From Neodontobutis hainanensis (lineage: Eukaryota > Chordata > Actinopteri > Gobiiformes > Odontobutidae), in NCBI GenBank assembly GCA_024349245.1, contig JALDNG010000105.1, positions 591,001 to 655,000 on the forward strand: a stretch of DNA of 64,000 bases, written 5' to 3'. The notes under the pieces are model-generated. The model searched no databases. It saw only the letters and a list, made by a program, of their open reading frames with translations, and had not been told where the DNA came from. The translations under genes were made by a program, and so were the position numbers. Position 1 is the first letter of the stretch; the number at the start of each line of letters is the position of its first letter. Shown piece after piece: positions 28,901 through 34,900 of the stretch.

Positions 28901-31900
28901 CTTTTTACACAGGTTTACATTTGTGTTTCTTAATTTTGCCCTTGAATTTTATTTTCAATATTTATTTTGTATGTTTTTATTTCTATGTATATCATATGGC
29001 AGACTGCAGTCTACTGAGTTCAAATAAATACCAAATGTTCTAAAATACTGTATATAGTGTTTTATTCTTCAGTTAATTTAAACATCTTTGATATTAAAGA
29101 TGTTATAGAACGTAATACCGTTATAGAACTTAAAAAATAACTTCAGTTACTTTGCTGAGTAACTGAGTTACTTTTACAATGTGGTAACTGAGTTAGTAAC
29201 TCAATTACTTTTTTGGAGAATTTATTTGTAACTGAAACTAATTACTTTTTTGAAGCAAGACACTGGTAATGCTAACTGTAGACTAAAGGAGTCCTCATAC
29301 AAACATAAGACTTATGTACCAGAGTCAGAGGCATCTGTTAAACCTGTAAATCGCTTTAAGCCAGGTTCAAGTAAAAGTATTGTTTAGGGCGTGGACACTG
29401 GAAAAATGACTGTCCTGTATTAAAAACTAAAACATTTCAAGGAAAGCATTTCTGAGCATTCTACCTCTGTTGTACCATTTTCATTAAAATCCACAACTGG
29501 GGGATTTGCAAAAGTCAGGGGAATGAGTTTGAATATATTGACTGTTCCATTACATAGTGTAATGTTATCTTCTGACCTTATCACTGATGTGGTTGCTCTA
29601 GGGGTTTGTCCTAGTCTACCTGTGGATGGAGTACAGGTTATTCTGGGAAATGACCTGGCAGGAGCTCAAATGTGGGCTAAAGGGTCCATTGTTTCTGAGT
29701 CCTCTAAAGTTGAGAGATCCAGCGTGTGTTGTTACTCGTGCTCAGAGTAAACACACAAGACTCTGTAGAACAGTCAGTTAAACACATTACTGTCAGCAAA
29801 TACGTGCTGCCTGTTTTTGATCTGGGTAGCGGCCCTACACAATCTATTAAAAGATGTTCAAAAGGTTGACCCATTCTTTGAATAGGCCTCAAAGGTAGTG
29901 GTTTTATAACTTGGTTGGGATTCCCAGTTAACTGACAAGTGTGACAGGTTCTAACATAGGAAGACACAGCTTTTTTGAGTTTAGGCCAGTAGAAGTAACG
30001 CAATACTTTGTCATAAGTTTTTCTGACACCAAAGTGTCCTGCAACACCACCATGAGCTGCCTTTACAACTTCGGCCCTAAATTTGGTTAGTACTACAACT
30101 TGAAAGATAATCTCACCAACCAGATTATTGTGGTAAGGAAGCCATTTTCTCACCAACATCCCATCATCCAGACAGTAACAAGATACAGCATCTTCTAAAT
30201 TCTCTAAGGATTGAACCTGTAGGAACAGATCTTTTAGAGAGATGTCAACTTTCTGTTCTGCAATCAACTCATGTCTTGTGATTGAGAGTGCAAAGTCAGA
30301 CAAAGGAAAACTCACATTTGGATGCATTTCAGAGTTGTTAAGCCTACTGTAAAAAGACAACTGCCCCTCTGTGCACATGCATGAGAGCTACAAATTTAAC
30401 AACTGCTGTGACCAACACAATCTGCTTTTTAATGTTAAAAAGACAAAGTACTTTTTGGGACAATCAATGATATTTTTATTTTGATGTGTGTCTTTTGTTA
30501 AACAATAAACTCTAAAAATATATGAATCTCTTCCATTATTGTTGAGGGACAATAAACCAAAGAAAGTCCCAGAGCCATTCCAGAGCGGGACATAATGTAT
30601 GTCATAGTCTTAACTCAAATGTAGAGCAATTAGGAAGTCCTTATTTTATTATTTAACTTTTATTTAACCAGGAAAGTCCCACTGAGGTTCCAAATCTCTT
30701 TTGCAGGGGAGTCCTGGCCCCATGTGTGTTTGGGGGGACTGTTGTACTTTTTGGTAGTGGGGGAAACCGGAGTACCCGGAGGAAACCTACACAGACACAG
30801 GGAGAACATGCAAACTCCACACAGGTGCAGATAAATAAATATAAACTAACAACACTTAAAAAAATCCTAGAACTCTCATCATTATTATTATTATTATGAA
30901 TAAAAACCAAGTCATGTGCAGCTCCAGAATACAGCACAAGAGACTAATATAAACCTCAGCTTCAGAAGGAAAAGGAGGAGTTCTTAATTAAATGTGAAAG
31001 AGCTAAAGAGTTTCTTTAGACTCTGTGTCTGAGCCTGTGTCTGGTTCTCTCTCTGTCAGCCTCAGCCTCTGTCTGCTCTCACTCAACTCATTCATTTGAT
31101 CCAAAACCAACAGTGTCTAATGTGTCACATCGAAGCTGCAGCACAAACTAGAATGAGAGCTTTTATAGAGCTCCTTCTTCCTCCAACTTTATTTCTTTCT
31201 CTCAGTTCAGTGACAGACTTTCTTCTGCTGCTCGTGTTTCCTCACTTTCCTCCGCTAACTTAAAGACACACAACATTTTACAAATACACATGTTGTGGGA
31301 CGTCCGGACAAAAGTAATAATATAAGAACTAAACTGTTGAATCATTTCCTCCATGAGCCTTATTTATGACTCTGTTGTTGTTTTGAACTTTGTCATATTT
31401 TCTGTGGCAGCAGTAAAATAGGACGAGCTTCAACTGAGTTTATCTCAGAACAAGGTCAACTCATTGAATACTTACCCACATAAATCTGTTCATCTCCCAG
31501 TTTCTGTAATTCATCTGAAAGACACAAAGGTTGAGTGATGAACAGTTTCTTCTGAATGAGTCTGTGTCTGATCTTTTACATTGTTGTCATTTCCCTTTAA
31601 GGCCATAAATCAGATTGACTCTGTAACAGGCTGGGACTGACTTTTACTGAACATGAGAACAGTAACTAATGAAAACACATATAGATTTATTTTGTGCAGA
31701 AGAAATCCAGACTCTGACTCCACACTTCTACAGGAGAACTTCACTAAATATCTGCTCTTTTTCACTTCTTTTCACACATTTCTTCTGATGGTTTGGTTTG
31801 CAGCTGGACTGGGACCTAAAAATGAAGATTCTGTCGATGTTTTGTGGGCTACTGACCCAAAGACTGCACTTCCTCGGCTCAGGCTGGTCGCTGTGAGCAG

Positions 31901-34900
31901 GGCAGTCATGTGGCTCTTTTATTCAGCTCTTCTAGAAAGCGTTATCAGAGACAGGACGGCAGCATGCTCTGGCAAAGCCCTGTCACTTTTTATTCACTAA
32001 GTCTGAGCTTCTTCTTTCAGGTCCAGAGCTTACAGATGGAAAACCAACGACTCAAGCTCTCTTTTATTCCAACGTCCATCACTCTGTTCAATGAGGCTCA
32101 TTTACTGGCTTTGTGTTTGTGTCACATTTTATTCTCTTTTTTATTATTTATTAAACATTTTCTATAAATATGACAGTTGTATTCCAGTATTTATGTCTGT
32201 ATTTATTGTAGATTAGTTTGTTATAGTATAGAACAGTTATTCTATTTCAGTAAGTGGTATTTTGCACAGATCATTGCTGGTTACAGTAGTGTTACTGGAT
32301 GAATGTGTGTTGGACAGATAAGTATGTATTTATGTTTCTTCTGTCTCTTATGTACTGTACGTTCTTCTCAGCACTGGGCCCAACACAAAGTCCCTTTGGA
32401 ACAATCAAGGATATTTTTATTTTTAATTTGATGTGTGTCTTTAATGAAACAATAAACTCTAAAAATATATGAATCTCTTCCATTATTGTTGAGGGACAAT
32501 AAACCAAAGAATGTCCCAGAGCCATTCCAGAGCGGGACATAATGTATGTCATAGTTTTAACTCAAATGTAGAGCAATTAGGAAGTCCTTATAAGGATTGC
32601 TGCAGATAAATAAATATAGAACTATAGAACTATTATTATTATTATGAATAAAAACCAAGTCATGTGCAGCTCCAGAATACAGCACAAGAGACTAATATAA
32701 ACCTCAGCTTCAGAAGGAAAAGGAGGAGTTCTTAATTAAATGTGAAAGAGCTAAAGAGTTTCTTTAGACTCTGTGTCTGAGCCTGTGTCTGGTTCTCTCT
32801 CTGTCAGCCTCAGCCTCTGTCTGCTCTCACTCAACTCATTCATTTGATCCAAAACCAACAGTGTCTAATGTGTCACATCGAAGCTGCAGCACAAACTAGA
32901 ATGAGAGCTTTTATAGAGCTCCTTCTTCCTCCAACTTTATTTCTTTCTCTCAGTTCAGTGACAGACTTTCTTCTGCTGCTCGTGTTTCCTCACTTTCCTC
33001 CGCTAACTTAAAGACACACAACATTTTACAAATACACATGTTGTGGGACGTCCGGCAAAAATAATAATATAAGAACTAAACTGTTGAATAGTTTCCTCCA
33101 TGAGGCTTATTTATGACTCTGTTGTTGTTTTGAACTTTGTCATATTTTCTGTGGCAGCAGTAAAATAATACTCACCCTTGCCGTCACTTATTATTTTCTT
33201 CAGAGACTTAAGTTTATCTTCCAGCGTCTGTTGGTCAGCTGAAAGACACAAAGGTTGAGTGATGAACAGTTTCTTCTGAATGAGTCTGTGTCTGAGCTTT
33301 TACTTTGTTGTCATTTCCCTTTAAGGCCATAAATCAGATTGACTCTGTAACAGGCTGGGACTGACTTTTACTGAACATGAGAACAGTAACAAAAGACAAA
33401 CACACTTATTTATGACAGTGATGACAGTCGATGGTCCAAACTGATGCTCACTTGTTTCTTTATCTTGTCTCATCTTGAGACCTGGGACCCTCTTCAAGCA
33501 AGTCCTGGGACTTTTCACAACTTATCCACCAGTGTTAGTGCTTTTTCTTGTCCAACTATTGACCCTCAGCAGGTGTCCATAGTTTTTCGTCAGGTCTGTA
33601 ATAAAAACCCTCTGGACCAGACGACCCTCCTGCATCTTACTGAGGACTTGTGCTTCTGAACCGACTGCTGCTTGGGCCCAATTTTCCAACAATCATTATT
33701 GAGCTGCACTGTCCCCGCTCTGTGGAAGAACTCTGTAATCATCCCTGTGCCCAAAGTATCTTGTCCTGCTGTTAACAACCACTTAAGGCCAGTAGCTTTG
33801 ACATGTGTCGTAATGAAATGTGTGAAAAGATCCTTGTGAACATGCTTAAGACTGATGTAAACTCTAGTTCAGACCCTCTCCAATTTGCCCACAGACAGGC
33901 CCGGAGCACCTGAAGGCATCTCATTTACAAACCTGTAGAAAACCCTAAAGCTTATGCTATGTGTCCATTTGTTGACTTTTCTTCCACATTTAACTCAGAA
34001 CAACCACAGCTACTGGGCCAGAAACTGATAATCCTTTTATTATCCACTGCTTTTATTCTTTTTGAACTGGACGACCACAGCAAGTGAAAGGACATGGTGT
34101 CCTCTCTAGGGTCAAATACTCCAACACAGGTGTCCCTCAGGGCTGTGGCACTTCTTTCCTTTTTACACTGGACACAAATGAATGCCACAATCACATCCTT
34201 AAGTTCTGACGACACAGTGGTCTTAAGCCGACTGGATAAAGACGACTGTTCTCTGTGCACATGCATGAGAGCGGCCATTTTAACAACTGACCAACACAAT
34301 CTGCTTTTAACGTTAAAAACACAAGTCATGTGCAGCTCCAGAATACAGCACAAGAGACTAATATAAACCTCAGCTTCAGAAGGAAAAGGAGGAGTTCTTA
34401 ATTAAATGTGAAAGAGCTAAAGAGTTTCTTTAGACTCTGTGTCTGAGCCTGTGTCTGGTTCTCTCTCTGTCAGCCTCAGCCTCTGTCTGCTCTCACTCAA
34501 CTCATTCATTTGATCCAAAACCAACAGTGTCTAATGTGTCACATCGAAGCTGCAGCACAAACTAGAATGAGAGCTTTTATAGAGCTCCTTCTTCCTCCAA
34601 CTTTATTTCTTTCTCTCAGTTCAGTGACAGACTTTCTTCTGCTGCTCGTGTTTCCTCACTTTCCTCCGCTAACTTAAAGACACACAACATTTTACAAATA
34701 CACATGTTGTGGGACGTCCGGCAAAAATAATAATATAAGAACTAAACTGTTGAATCGTTTCCTCCATGAGGCTTATTTATGACTCTGTTGTTGTTTTGAA
34801 CTTTGTCATATTTTCTGTGGCAGCAGTAAAATAGGACGAGCTTCAACTGAGTTTATCTCAGAACAAGATCAACTCATTGGAATACTCACCCTTGCCGTCA

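Larger units (their letters stand above)
27737..30378. mobile_element. Rearranged Ty3/Gypsy element in inverted halves
   Basis: Inserted into a unit's LINE relic. The left end begins TGTGACGACCC, like the LTR start of fish Gypsy elements. Plus-strand gag text (about 27,880-28,031) and protease-region text (29,266-29,750) are followed directly by minus-strand integrase text (30,378 to about 29,790). RT is absent. The gag part is split by a hAT transposon. Confidence 0.8.
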
